Shown: positions 1 to 11,213 of the stretch, in pieces
Numbering within the stretch: position 1 is the stretch's first letter
Layout of the letters: the number at the start of each line of letters is the position of its first letter
Assembly: GCA_033064195.1 (NCBI GenBank)
Contig: JARBJD010000083.1
Location: 186,001 to 250,000, forward strand
Origin: Blattamonas nauphoetae
Taxonomy: Eukaryota; Preaxostyla; Oxymonadida
Direction: 5' to 3'
Length of the DNA stretch: 64,000 nucleotides
The notes under the pieces: model-generated
Seen by the model: the letters and a program-made list of their open reading frames with translations, nothing else
What the model was told of the DNA's origin: nothing
The model's database searches: none
Position numbers and translations under genes: made by a program

Positions 1-99
1 CCACTGACACTGACCGCCACTTTCGGCCGGTCAGACAAGCCTAGTGAGAGGGAAGAGAAAATGATGGATACCGTCAGGTGAAACCGGTTTAATACTGCG

Positions 100-1200
100 A
101 TGTTTGATAGAAAGAATTGTCCTCATTTTTCATTTTTCAATTCTGGGATGATCAACTTCACACCCACAACATCCCCTCACACACTCTCTTATCAAGCAAC
201 ACTGGAGTCTCCTTTGCCATTTTTCCTCTCTTCTCATGCTGGCCCAATTAAATCCCCGGAAGAAGCATCAACACGATTTGAGTCTCTTGTGCACTTTGTG
301 AAAGGAGGAGGAGTCTTTGACGAAGCTTCCACCAAACAAGCCTGCCGACTGATAAGTAATCTCACACCTGGCTTCAAAACGTTTTTCAACACAGGACAGA
401 TTCTTCACAAACTCGTCCCAAAACAGAACCCGAGCCCCCAAGGATTTATTGAGCATTTCATTCACCTTCTCACGTGCTCGACTCCTGACATTGCGTCTGT
501 GTCGTTCAACCTCCTCTATGGGGCTGTTATCACGAGTTCTCCATCGCTTCGATTTGAATTGGCAGGAACTGGACTCTTCTCCTTCATTCCACCCTCATTC
601 TACGTGCCTGACATCCTTTTGAACTCTTCTCGTGGAATGCGCATGATGCATATCATCTTCGAACTGCTGCTCAGCTCAACGCAACCGGTGATTTCTGAGA
701 TCACCCACAATACTCAGATTGGATCAGAAACGATTCGCCAAACCGTTTATAACTGTATGATTCAGCCACTTCAGCCGTTTTGGTCGCATCTCACCCAATA
801 TGTGCCCAGGATTCCAGATCAGAAATTGGGGCGCGACTTCCACTGGATTCTCGGGACCGTAATTCGAAGTGCCCCATTCCACAGTGCAACAGCTGACTTT
901 GTGATGAAATCAGACATTTGTTTCGTTTTCATGATCTGTCCATTGTTCTTCGCGACAGATTCGCTGAACGTGGACTTGTTCGACCAGCTGATTGAAGCGC
1001 TGCGGGATTGGAAAGACGCAGATACCAATGTGCGGAATCGAAGCAAGACCATCCTGTGCCGGTTGGGAGAGGAAGGACTGTCTGACGAACTCGAACTTCA
1101 CTCGAGACTCGCATCCGTCGATTGGAAAGTCCATCGCGGAATATACATTGCAGCCAAGCTGATCCACCTGTTTGGTGGGAATGATGCGTTTCTGATGTGA
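100..1200 (+). CDS. Hypothetical armadillo-like helical protein (366 aa)
   Basis: An uninterrupted 366-codon frame from the first ATG at 100 to TGA at 1198-1200. The sequence is rich in amphipathic helices and in short blocks such as SLVHFVKGGG, FIEHFIHLLT and YIAAKLIHLF, typical of ARM/HEAT-type superhelical proteins; no catalytic motif, signal peptide or membrane segment is seen. From memory, the order (an ESLV..FVK start, a middle FIEHF..LLTCSTPDIAS block, a C-terminal IRSAPFHSATADFVM block) resembles a large family of hypothetical proteins in oxymonad genomes; this is recognition, not a search result. A later Met at 148 is an alternative start. Function unknown. It reads in the same direction as the DENN gene 0.2 kb downstream. 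Confidence 0.75.
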   Translation: MFDRKNCPHFSFFNSGMINFTPTTSPHTLSYQATLESPLPFFLSSHAGPIKSPEEASTRFESLVHFVKGGGVFDEASTKQACRLISNLTPGFKTFFNTGQILHKLVPKQNPSPQGFIEHFIHLLTCSTPDIASVSFNLLYGAVITSSPSLRFELAGTGLFSFIPPSFYVPDILLNSSRGMRMMHIIFELLLSSTQPVISEITHNTQIGSETIRQTVYNCMIQPLQPFWSHLTQYVPRIPDQKLGRDFHWILGTVIRSAPFHSATADFVMKSDICFVFMICPLFFATDSLNVDLFDQLIEALRDWKDADTNVRNRSKTILCRLGEEGLSDELELHSRLASVDWKVHRGIYIAAKLIHLFGGNDAFLM

Positions 1201-1412
1201 TCTTGGAGAAGAATCACAGTGGCAATCACCGAGGCTGTCACAAGTCAAATCGAAACAAACAGGTGAGTGTGGACAGGAACGGTTAAAATACTCTTCAATT
1301 CATGCATAGTCCTTTCGGTAATCATGTATAGTTTTGAACCGGAGAATGGTTCTCTCACAATCGCCTGTTTCATCTTCGACACGATCGTCCCACATTGTTC
1401 AGTTTATCCATC

Positions 1413-4400
1413 ATGGCAGACGTTTATGATCATCTCGATCATGAATCGATAAGCCAGTGGATCTATTGTGTGTGTGGTGTTGGATTTGATCTTCAGAAGG
1501 GTCATGTCCTTGAAAATTCAGCCGGTGGTGAACTTCCGCAGGAAACGATTGATCAACTGTATGCTCATGTGTGAATTGCACTTGTTGTGACGTTCGCCTG
1601 TTTTTCATTTTTCACAGTTGACCTTTTATTTCCAAGTCTTCTTCCTATTCCCACCTCGCTCCATTTCACATCGTCGACTTTATTTCCTTTCCAAAACATT
1701 TTTAGCGATTTGTTAGACCTTTTATAGTCTATTGATCTCTCATTTCTTTCATCTCTCGAAGGACAGTACTCTCCTTCCCTGACTCTCTCTCATCGATCAA
1801 CTTCGACTCCTTCTCGTTCTTCACTCTCCCCCTCTCAACAACACTCGACACACTTCCATTCACAACCACTCTCTACGCATTCACCCACTTCCAACAACGG
1901 CAGGAACCCTCCCTTCCGCGTGGGTTCTACCAGAAAGCGCTCACGATCGTGTCTCATCTTCCTCTGATCCACATTTTTGAGGAAACCCTTCATATTGCTG
2001 GCCCACTGTATCATTCGGGGAATCTTGATATTGTCTCGACGATTTACAACGATTCGTTGGTTTGGCCTGCGCCGATGGATTCGACACTCTATCGACTGCC
2101 GATGTGTGGAACAACCTTCTACTGTCGCACCCCATCACACACACCGATCCCATCCATCGTTATCAACAGATATACCAGACTCTGGAATTATATCAACGCG
2201 AAACTCCCGTCCCCAGACGGGCATTTCATCCCGTTCAGCATCTTCCCAACGATCTTCCCAATAAACCCCTTTCTCGATCCAAATCTGTTGAATTCATACA
2301 ACAGCACTGGAATGGACTCATCGTCACAGCTTCAACAGGGACAGGCTAAAGTTGTGAAGTCTGGGGGCTTGTTCGCGAAGAGTCGAGCCCTCTCTCCATC
2401 TCCACCCATTCTTCCGATTAAGCACTTCACGTTGAACGCGTACAACTACATTGCCAACCACACGATCAGACGATACTCGACAAAGCAGACAGGACTACTG
2501 CCAATTCACAGATCAAGCTGGACTCGCCAGGATCTCGTCAGGTACACGTGCGGACTAAATAATGTGTTCATTACAAGTCTATGGGATCTAGATCTTCGTG
2601 TTGATGGTCATTTTACCGAATTTGTTGGTTGGTTCAACTTTAGTTTGGAAGACCTCTCGCGTCATTTCCATCGAGCTGTAACTCCCGGACGAGCACGTCA
2701 ATTGCTGGGATTCCGGTCAGCATCACCCGCAATACAATCAACAAAAGAAACCCAGAATTCTCAGCATGAATCTTCCCAAAATCAGGACCAAACCACATCG
2801 ATGACTGTCTCCCTCATTTCTCACGATTCTCCCCAAAAATCGTCTCTTTCAGCGACTCAGCCACTCACCATCCCACCTCACTCTGTTTCCACTGCCTCTC
2901 ATCCCAAACAGTCCCACCCATCCCCATCATTTTCCGATCTCGTCCCGCCGCTGAATCTCCAGCGCCAGATCCACCCGTTGTCCTCCTCCCTGTCCCCCCT
3001 CCAGTATCTGTACATCCACACACGCAGCCAGGACACTTCACTCTTCTTTCCGAACCACACGGACCTCCTCCAGAATTCCATCTCCACTTCGTTCTTCGCC
3101 GTGCCTCTCGAAGAGAAGAGGTGGAGAGCAAAGCACGCGAAATCCCAAAAAGTCGAAAACGACGAAATTCCAACAAAACAGCCGGTTTCGCCGCTGAACC
3201 AGCATTTCCCGCGACTGACCAACGCGCTGTCGCTCTCCCCGCTGCTCTCGCTGTCGTACCTCTTTCAGCCCTTCCTCCCCCAACTCCACGTGATCCTCTC
3301 CCTTCTCCTTCTGAACCAGCCGCTGATTGTTTATTCTCGCTCGTCTCTGCTGTGTTCTGCTTTCGTGTCTTCCCTCATCTCTCTCCTCTCCCCACTGTCC
3401 CTCACGCACACCGGGCTGATTCTGGTCAACGCTGAAGAACTCGTTCGAAAGCGAAAACAATCCCCAAACACCCCCAAAAGCGACAAACAGGAAGAAGACA
3501 GACTTCCGAGTGTGGTGTTTGGTGTCACCAATCCACTCTTCCTCCGCGCCTTCCCAAACGTCTCACTTGTCACCATCAACTTCTCCGACGACCGCGACAG
3601 AGCTGACCAGACACCGACCACGCCTGACCATCCCGGCTCGTCTGCGTCTCCTCCGATTGCCAGCACGACTCCTTCTCCACTCTCCCCGCAACGTGTTTCC
3701 CGAACAGAGACACATTCGTTCACCCTTCCGCCGCTGGATGGAGTGTTTGAATCGACACACATTCCATCGATTCCCAAGATTGTTGTGGAAGATTTGAGGG
3801 AAACACACAAACGGGACGAGGCAGTGAGGCGAGCTGTGTTCGAAGCGGTGAACACACTCCTCTGTCAGTTCGAAGACATGTTTGAAATCGAACCGCATCC
3901 GAAACGCAACGAATGGATGGACAGAGAGAAGATGATAACCGAAGCGCCTAATCAGGATCAGCCAGACGCCGAAGTTGTGCTGGACACTTTTCAAATGCCA
4001 GTCGTCCCAACATTCGTCCCTCAATCCGGCTTTCCGTACGTTTTCAAGTTCCCAGATGGTCTTGCGATGAATCCGCTGCAGTTTGTTGATGTGGAAGTGA
4101 GTTCGTGCTCTGATGGGAGTCTTGATTGCGAAGGAAGGAGGAAGGAGACAGACAGGCTTCTCGCTTCTCTCCACTCGCAGATTGCGTCGCTGTCCATCCA
4201 GATCTTTCCTTTGGTGCCTTCCTCCACCTTTTCAATTCCCCTCACTCCTCCCCTCCTCTCCACTGCCAACATCGACACGATGGTCACTTTTGTGAGTGTT
4301 GATCGGCAGAAGAAGGGGATCGCGCCGCATCCAATCAGCCCACAGCATCTTCGGCAGTTCGTTTCCTCTCCTGCTTTCCGTCACTATCTTTCTCTTCGGG

Positions 4401-4459
4401 TCCTCGCGGGGATCAAGGAGGCTGAAACACTCAACGGATTTGGCGTGGATGAATCGTGA
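1413..4459 (+). CDS. DENND6/FAM116-like DENN-domain protein, spliced (exons 1413-1558 and 1762-4459)
   Basis: Two exons give a 947-residue protein. Exon 1 starts ATG 1413 and carries WIYCVCGVGFDL, matching the start of DENND6 proteins (WLHCICVVNFDL). Splicing out 1559-1761 joins it in frame to LSFPDS, then RGFYQKALTIVSHLPLIHIF (about residues 101-122) and WPAPM..LYRLPMCG (about 149), all in DENND6 order; VVFGVTNPLFLRAFP (about 632) matches the conserved ILGVTNPFF block. DENND6 proteins are guanine-nucleotide exchange factors for Rab GTPases in endosomal recycling. Family length is about 600; the excess is Ser/Pro-rich insertions between the DENN lobes (about residues 350-620). The long frame also reads back from a GTG at 1949, which is not a credible eukaryotic start. 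An AATAAA-like run follows at 4517-4525. Rab specificity cannot be judged. Confidence 0.8.
1559..1761 (+). other. Spliceosomal intron in the DENND6-like gene (203 bp)
   Basis: It begins GTATGC and ends CTCTCGAAG after a pyrimidine-rich tract. Reading through instead meets stop codons at once in the exon 1 frame (GTGTGA). Removing it restores phase and places exon 1 next to the LSFPDS block exactly as in DENND6 proteins. An alternative acceptor (TTTTCACAG at 1617) leads to stops. Confidence 0.75.
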
Positions 4460-4727
4460 TTTTATCATTTCTTTGTTGATTATCTGATGAATTTGGCCAC
4501 ATATTTGGTGTATAAAGAATAAAATAAGCTGAAAACAAACGAATTGTGTGAATCAGTCGAGATGATCTCAACAGTGCGACATTTCAAATTTGAACTCAAA
4601 TATACTCATGGAAAGAAGGAGTGTGGAGATTTAGGAGATGAAAAATATGTGAACTCCGCAGTTCGAGGGATGATTTAACAATGGACGATATTGATGGGAC
4701 AGATCTCACAAATTTGAACATCATCAC

Positions 4728-5315
4728 ATGATGTTTCTGTATCTTACCGCATTCCTCACGAATTTGCAAACTCACCACATTAGCAACACATCATCACTAT
4801 TTCTGGAGGATCGAAATGCGTTGGAAGGAAGAATGAAGAACGCTGGGAAAGATGGAATAGAAACCATCCATCTCTCAAATGCAGAACTGATTTCCAGGAC
4901 GATCCAAGTGGAATCTGCGGATGTTTCGTTGATTGGGAACAGCACAATTCTGGAATACAATGTGGAAGTAGGAAGTTCCGAATTGAACGACGAATCTGAA
5001 GGCCGGAAGTTCATGTTTTCGGTTTGGAACAGCTCGTTTCGCGTTTCAGGAGTTCGGGCGTTGTGCATGTCGACAGAATCGGGACTGTGCGTTGTGTCGT
5101 CATCGAAAGTGTATTTGTTGCTGAGCAGTGTGATTTCGGATGGATTGCACTCTCCATTGGTGATGCGCTGCTCTGGCGACGGAATGTCAGGCTCTTCATC
5201 TTCGATTGTGGTCTCGCAGTGCACTCACGAATCGCCTCGACATTTTGTTGCTCCGTTTGTTGATGTGTGCCATTCGCGGAATGATGACGACATTTCTGGA
5301 TCTGAATATGAAAGT
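4728..5315 (+). CDS. N-terminal segment of the interrupted beta-helix receptor gene
   Basis: Reads 196 codons from ATG 4728 to the left edge of the DIRS-like insertion. The start MMFLYLTAFLTNL is a plausible signal peptide. After it come Ser-rich beta-strand repeats (SADVSLIGNSTILEYNVEVG, SSFRVSGVRAL, SSKVYLLLSSVISDG) with the small-residue and Cys spacing of right-handed beta-helix proteins. The frame runs on 57 codons into the mobile element as an accident. The last host codon is AGT at 5313-5315 and the frame resumes at GAA 9770, so the insertion falls between codons. Not catalytic; predicted to be extracellular. Confidence 0.65.
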
Positions 5316-8300
5316 GGTGTTCCCTCCGCTCACACCATAACCAAACCAGGGCCATCAACTGTTGAGTCTAACAACGGGGAAGTGGAAGAATGGGTGGCCC
5401 GATCAAACTACACAAACAAACTACTAAGATTTTTACAGCAAGTTTACCGAGACTATTTTCGTCCTTCCTCAAAAATAAGCTTCTAGTTCCTGTATTTTCA
5501 ACGAATGCGTGGTTGAATCCATCGTTTTGATTCACCAATTGTCCCGATGACAGCCGACAAGAAACGAGTCCTCCAGGAGAAAGACAAAACTAACTTTGTC
5601 AGCACTCAAGACAGTGCTAGTGACAAGAATCAAAATTGTAGAATTCATCACGGAAGTCATCAATTTGAGCCTCGACAAAAACACCAGTGACCATTCTTCA
5701 GAAGTCACTGGATCGATCATGTTATACAACAGGCTTCAAGTGCACTCAAGATAGTGCCAACAACATCTCAACAAGTACTACTGTTTTTGGGACGAAAGGA
5801 ACAACGCATCACAACCACGAACAAATGATGCAACGAAGATGGACGAAAATACTACTCGGAGCAACAAAAGATGAAGAACAAATCAATGACGATTCAATTC
5901 ATTAGTTCAATCATGTTCATATGACAACAACGACGGGGTAAATGAATACAGACTCGTCCGGATGCGATCAACAACAACAGCGTCAACCTCAGATTGTACA
6001 AGGAATTTGAAGGAAAACATATCTACAGCAGCAAACAGACCGCAGCGAGTGTATATGACGAGGGGATCGACTGATATCAGATTCCAGACGACGCATCCGC
6101 CGACGCGAAGCAATGTGTCTTCCAGACACAGTTGACTTAGGGTGAAGTCACCTCCATCCAGTAAAGTGGAGTACGTCACAAATATCCCGATTCGGCAGGG
6201 TTCAGTCACCACATGATGACGTCCTTTCGATCCATCCAATTTGGGTTGAAGAACCTTACAGGATTCCGGAAACGTGCAGCAGCATCCTTCTTTCGAACAA
6301 GAGCAATTGATATACAGTTAACAACGCACAGACGTGATAGTTTCTCTACGACACGACAACACAAGTGTTTGCCAGTCAGATCCAGAAAGCTTAAGATCAC
6401 ATCAATACTCTCCTCGAAAAGCTGCAATCATCTCGAACAGGTTATCATATATCAAGATATTGTACAGAAATCGTCCAAACGGCGATGAAGTCAGGCGAAC
6501 ACCCTGGGAGCTCCATTTCCGAGTTACCTCGATTAACTCACAATTCCCCACACTTTCACAGCATCATTTCTCAATACAAGCATCGTTGGTGTCGGAATAT
6601 CCCAGTGCCCGATCGAAGAGTGGGCTCATCAAGAAACTGTCAAGGGACAAAACTACCGCCTCATGAAATGGATAGTGTTCGTTCCAATACCAAAATGTCA
6701 TGTCAGAATTCGTTGTAATGACTAAAAATGACGGAACACTGTCAATCATTCCATACCCGTTCCACAATTCGCGTCTTCCAAACATCCAGCGAAACAATCA
6801 ATAAACTCGAATGGTTGCACATTATTCGAACAAATATTTGGTGCGATACGTCGAAAGTTCAGTCTCGACGGAAGGGTCTATTTGAAGTGCACATATCACT
6901 CAGTTCAGTCTCACCACATTCTCATACGCTGTACTTCAGCCTTCTTGCCAGATCAAGAACGTACTGAGTTTGACCCATGAATTATCGCAGTTTTCGAGAG
7001 CATATCTTGTTGTTCAAGCGTTATCACTTGTGAACTCTTGTTCCCAATACGAATAGAAAATGTGGAGATTGTTGACATCCTCCTTGGCCACAACAAGGCC
7101 TTCGATCTCCGAAAGAATCTCACAATGACGGTCTCAAGCCACCCGTAGTGCAATTGGACGGTTCATTCAGCAGGTGAGATCTGGGTTTGGGCGCATTGTC
7201 GAAGAACCGAGGCAAAACGCTCGTAACTCTGAATTGTTAAGACGATGTCCTGAGTGGAAAGATGTGTAGATCGCTCACGGCTGGGAGATTAACACCTCAA
7301 GTTCAGAAATCGTCGACGACGATCATTTGTCGTCTCTGGCATCGGAATGGGCAAGTGTCAAGATATGGTTTCTCTGAGCCACTACACCATCAAAGGAATT
7401 GGCACAAGACATTCACCAATGAATAGCATGAAACAATGAGCACGAAAGTGATGGACATCCACATCACAGTTGGAAACGGCAGAGATGGATATATTGGAGT
7501 TGCCTGATTGCCTTTCACGGCGACTTGCGCTTCCGACAGCTGCGCAAATCACCTCTCAACCATGCTCAATGATGGGAGGAGGACCAGACCAAGAGCAGAA
7601 CGATTGTGAGAGTCAGCCACAACCACATCAATACGACGAGTGGAAGCACCCTATTCAGATTCAAAGTTCAGCTTCGACTCCTCCAGATACGGGGGAGTTG
7701 ACCAAGTATGATTGTTGCCACCCCAACAACGGACTCAACGGATACGTTTGGATCACTCAATCTCCAATTCAGTAGCGTCAAAGTCGAGATCAAATCAAAT
7801 GATGAGAAGTAGTCGTCCACCAAGTAACAGTTAGTGGGCAGCAATCTCATTGGTGATGTGTCTGAGCTGAACACATTCTTTCCCTTCATGGTTGCTCCTT
7901 CCGCTTTCGATAGCTGAATCGAGTATGAAGAGGAACAAGGCTTCGCGCACACCTAATTCAACCACAGACATGAGGCATGAACAGCTGCTGACTCCACTGC
8001 TGATGAATAAGATTCCGTCGCCTCAGGCGGATGATGGACAGTCTCAGAATTGACCAAGCAACTGTGCCATCTCTCGTCCTCTACAATTACGCACCTGAAA
8101 TGGAGAAGAACACTCCACACCAACGACAGACGGTGATTGATCATAAGTCACATCGATTGAAAGAATACAAAAGCAAGGCGTCGTCTAACTTCGAGGCAGT
8201 CATCGACTATTCAATCAGCTAGACACTTCTCAACTGTACGCAACGGCTCAATTTCAAAACCAGGCGTGGTGGGAGGAGAGAAAGAAGATCATTCTTCGTG

Positions 8301-8679
8301 AAGCATGAAGAAGAGGTGAATATCATCGCATTCAGGATGAATATTAGGCACAATATGTTCATTTGTATCCCACACGAATGGCTTAACTCAGACGACAACC
8401 CGGTAGTCGTGAAGCGTTCGAATCAAGAGATCGTTGCAACGAGTCCATCGCGATCCCATCGATTGTTCGTTCGACAATCAAATGTTCATCAAGACGAGAA
8501 GGAGATGGAAGAGGCATCAATGCTGAAATGATCATCGTACAGTCGGGCGGTGATGCATCTCATGTGTTCATCAGAAAGTGTTTGAAGCAGAGGTTGCGGT
8601 GGATGGACAGGTGAGGAAAGAAGGAAAGACATTCACCTCGGTGATGGATGAAGTTGGAACCAGGTCCGAAAGAGATGAC

Positions 8680-8889
8680 CAGATTCGCTTCAAGATAAGC
8701 GGCAGAGTGTTCACCAGATTCGCTTCAAGATAAGCGGTAGAGTGTTCACCAGATTCGCTTCAAGATAAGCGGCAGAGTGTTCACCAGATTCGCTTCAAGA
8801 TAAGCGGCAGAGTGTTCACCAGATTCGCTTCAAGATAAGCGGCAGAGTGTTCACCAGATTCGCTTCAAGATAAGCGGCAGAGTGTTCAC
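8680..8889 (+). repeat. 35-bp tandem repeat in DIRS-like copy 1 (6 units)
   Basis: Six head-to-tail units of 35 bp beginning CAGATTCGCTTCAAGATAAG, followed by a partial seventh from 8890. One unit differs by one base (GGTAGAG for GGCAGAG). The core CGCTTCAAGATAAGCG can form a small hairpin. Related single copies follow at about 9020 and 9097. Copy 2 has ten units at the same place. Confidence 0.9.
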
Positions 8890-9251
8890 CAGATTCGCCT
8901 TCTGTTTAAGAATGGCTGGAGTGCGTCACACGGAGGGTGGACGTCGAACAGAGGGATAAGAAAGGGCATCCAGTTGTGTCAAGCGAGGCATCAGAGTATT
9001 CACCCTGTTCGCCTCCTCATCAGCGGGGGGTTTGAGTTTGTGACAAGAGGAACAAGGTAGGGGATGGAAGACAGGAAGCAACAAATTGTTGCTGTTCGCT
9101 TCAAGATGAGCGGAACAACAGTCTCCCTAAAACTACAACAGCTGGTGACAGCCCCTTCGGGGGCACGGCCATATTGACTAAAGGACAGATCAAGGACCTC
9201 TCTTTTCTTTTCTCATTCTTCGAATCCTGTTTTAGCAGATCTCCTTTCAAT

Positions 9252-9329
9252 ACTCAACAGTTGATGGCCCTGGTTTGGTTATGGTGTGAGCGGAGGGAAC
9301 ACCTTTTAACCAAACCAGTGCCCATCAAC
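9252..9329 (+). repeat. Internal complementary region of DIRS-like copy 1
   Basis: Positions 9252-9303 are the reverse complement of the extreme left end of the element; 9304-9329 are the reverse complement of its extreme right end. The two meet at 9303/9304, so this region records the sequence of a circle junction. In DIRS elements this region is thought to template the missing ends during replication. Confidence 0.8.
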
Positions 9330-9769
9330 ATGGGCATCTGCCACACAACTGTTGAGGGACAAGCCTCGAGGACATCTCGGCTTGTGCTGCGGTAGAGGCA
9401 GCCCGCTCTTCCGTCAGCGGAATCGAGCTTGCGCAGTAGAGGCGCATTTATTTGAAACCCTTTGGTGTTTTCATTTCAATCGTTCTTTTGAACCTCTCCT
9501 ATTTTCTCCAGTTTTTCTTCCCCGGTGGGGCTTTTCTGGAGAAGTGGGGAAAGATACCCACATTTTTTTTTTTTTTGACCCATCAACGGCCCCCACTTGG
9601 GCAGAACTGACACTGTGGCCCTTGAGCCCCTTGTCGGGAATCTTTAGCTTGTTTTAACAGGACAGACAAAATGGTTTATTCGTTTGTTTGTTCGGGTGGA
9701 TCGGGCCACCCATTCTTCCACTTCCCCGTTGTTAGACTCAACAGTTGATGGGCACTGGTTTGGTTAAAA

Positions 9770-10114
9770 GAACACATTGGAGAACCCAAATCGCTTTCGG
9801 TTGTTGGACAAGGGATCTCGATGAAGTCGCAGACACTTTGGATGGGAACCGGCCCTCTCTTCTCTTTTGGGATGGCTTCGCGTGCTCATCGGGATTTTGG
9901 ATCGGCTTTTGTGGGATGGATGGACACTGGGATGGAATTCTGCTCATTGGTGAACATGAGCAGCCGTTCGGATGGAGTTGGTGATTTTGGGAAAAGTGGG
10001 AAGAGATTTGGAAATGTTGTTCAGCGAATTGTTGGGAGTTCGATTTGTTTGAGCTCGAACCACGACCGCGGGACGGGAATGTTGGATGTGAATTTGGGAG
10101 GGAGTTTGAGATGT
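9770..10114 (+). CDS. Second segment of the interrupted beta-helix receptor gene
   Basis: 115 codons between the two insertions, in frame with both neighbouring segments. It reads PKSLSVVGQGISM, WMGTGPLFSFG and GMLDVNLGGSLRCV, blocks that I recall from this protein family (SLSVVG..., FGTGPLF.FG, ..NLGGSL.C). Its final codons AGA TGT are followed by a GTG shared with the 1.1-kb element, and the frame resumes at the duplicated TGT GTG at 11211-11216 with NTSFFSC. It belongs to the predicted extracellular beta-helix. Confidence 0.65.
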
Positions 10115-11213
10115 GTGCGGATCCGCAACGACTACACATTTTCGCAAATCATCTCCAAAATTATCTCATCACTCAACGATGATGAGAAGATCAATAATCA
10201 CTCGTTTGTTTTTCCATTTCATTCCTCCTTGTTGGCAATTGTCTCGCCCATTTCAGAAAATGATCATGACCGCATCCTCTTTTGAGAAAGAATACACAAC
10301 ATCTTGCCACAATTCCACTGCAGGTATTCCAAATGCGTCACCTTTCTTTCACAATATTTCAAAAATCTGCCTTTCTCATTCCAATTAGCTTCGCAAAAAG
10401 ATGATGTCCTGAATCTGTCTAAAGATCCAACATTTGAAATAATATTCAAACGATTCCCCGTACTATCAGGTTTCTTGTTTTCTTTCATACTTTCTATGAC
10501 GAAATTCATTCCTCAAAACAGTCCAGTCAAAAACTTGAAGTTTCATCATTCCAATCCATTTGATGAACAAAGATATTCCTCTCATGGCATAATTTTCTTT
10601 CATCAACAGAAATTAGATCCTTGAAGAAGGGCTTCAGAGTATAGCTGAAGAGAAACACCCTCTTGTCAACAGTTCACATCGATCAACAGTGAAGCGACAT
10701 ACACTGACTCTGCACGTCTTAATCGTGTATCTTTCTTTGTATTCATCGTTTCCAGTCACAAAAATCATATCTCACCATTCCATCACACAGTTGTCACAAT
10801 CGGACCGCTGAAGTTGACATTAGACATCGTCATATAGAAATCAGGACTAATTCTGTCAAACTACCGAAGTACTTTTGATTAAGGTGATTGAGAATGTCGC
10901 GCAGTGTGAAACGACGTTCTTTTCTGTGAAGATTGGATCAAGTCAGATGTCTCGATCCTTCACTCTGATCAGGAACTCGAGTTACAAGGTCAACAAACCT
11001 TCTTTTTTATGAGATTTTTTCATCTGACAACATTCAAATTTCCTTATCAAGGATGAAACTTCAACTCAAAGAAAAAAGCAGCCTTCCTCCACCCTTGGAC
11101 TCTAAAAATGACAAAACAAGATGTGATTATTGATCCCACAGACACATTAGTTTTTTTCCTGAATTTTTATCACGAAATTCGAAAGTGCGTATTCGTTGCG
11201 GATCCGCACATGT
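10111..11213 (+). mobile_element. 1.1-kb DNA transposon-like element with terminal inverted repeats and 4-bp target duplication
   Basis: The block 10115-11209 begins GTGCGGATCCGCAACGA and ends with its inverse, TCGTTGCGGATCCGCAC in all but one base; similarity between the ends fades after about 30 bp. It is flanked by ATGT on both sides (10111-10114 and 11210-11213). Taking out the block plus one ATGT leaves the host reading frame exactly intact (…LRC|VNTSF…), strong evidence for a real insertion. The interior is AT-rich with no transposase-like frame; the largest is 106 codons (10304-10624), unrecognised. This suggests a MITE or an internally deleted DNA transposon. The palindromic GCGGATCCGC tip is unusual. 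Superfamily not assigned; the 4-bp duplication is the main clue. Confidence 0.7.

Larger units (their letters stand above)
5316..9769 (+). mobile_element. DIRS-like non-coding element, copy 1 (4,454 bp)
   Basis: Edges are set by comparison with copy 2 at 19253-23847 and by the host reading frame on both sides. The ends share an inverted core of about 67 bp (5338-5404 and 9699-9766); beyond it the left end has a unique tip (5316-5337) and the right end a short AAA tip. An internal complementary region at 9252-9329 is the reverse complement of the left end directly joined to that of the right end. This split-end plus internal-complement layout is the signature of DIRS retroelements, which replicate through a circular intermediate and integrate by tyrosine recombinase; no target-site duplication is seen, as expected. 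No frame exceeds about 115 codons, so it looks non-coding and non-autonomous. Near-identity with copy 2 implies recent movement or duplication. Confidence 0.75.

Noticed and set aside
3038-4174. Minus-strand frames of 140-203 codons opposite the DENND6-like gene
   Set aside because: They mirror Ser/Pro-rich coding sequence of the plus strand and carry no motif.
8380-8430. tRNA-like GTTCGAATC box in the DIRS-like element
   Set aside because: Flanking bases do not form T-arm or acceptor stems, so a chance B-box match.
5532-8531. Short frames of 63-110 codons repeated in both DIRS-like copies
   Set aside because: Their presence in both copies reflects recent copying, not selection; they overlap on both strands, none has a motif, and none is long enough for DIRS proteins.
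8680-8889. CRISPR-like array
   Set aside because: Units are directly adjacent with no unique spacers, and the host is eukaryotic; it is a tandem satellite. The same holds for 63455-64000.
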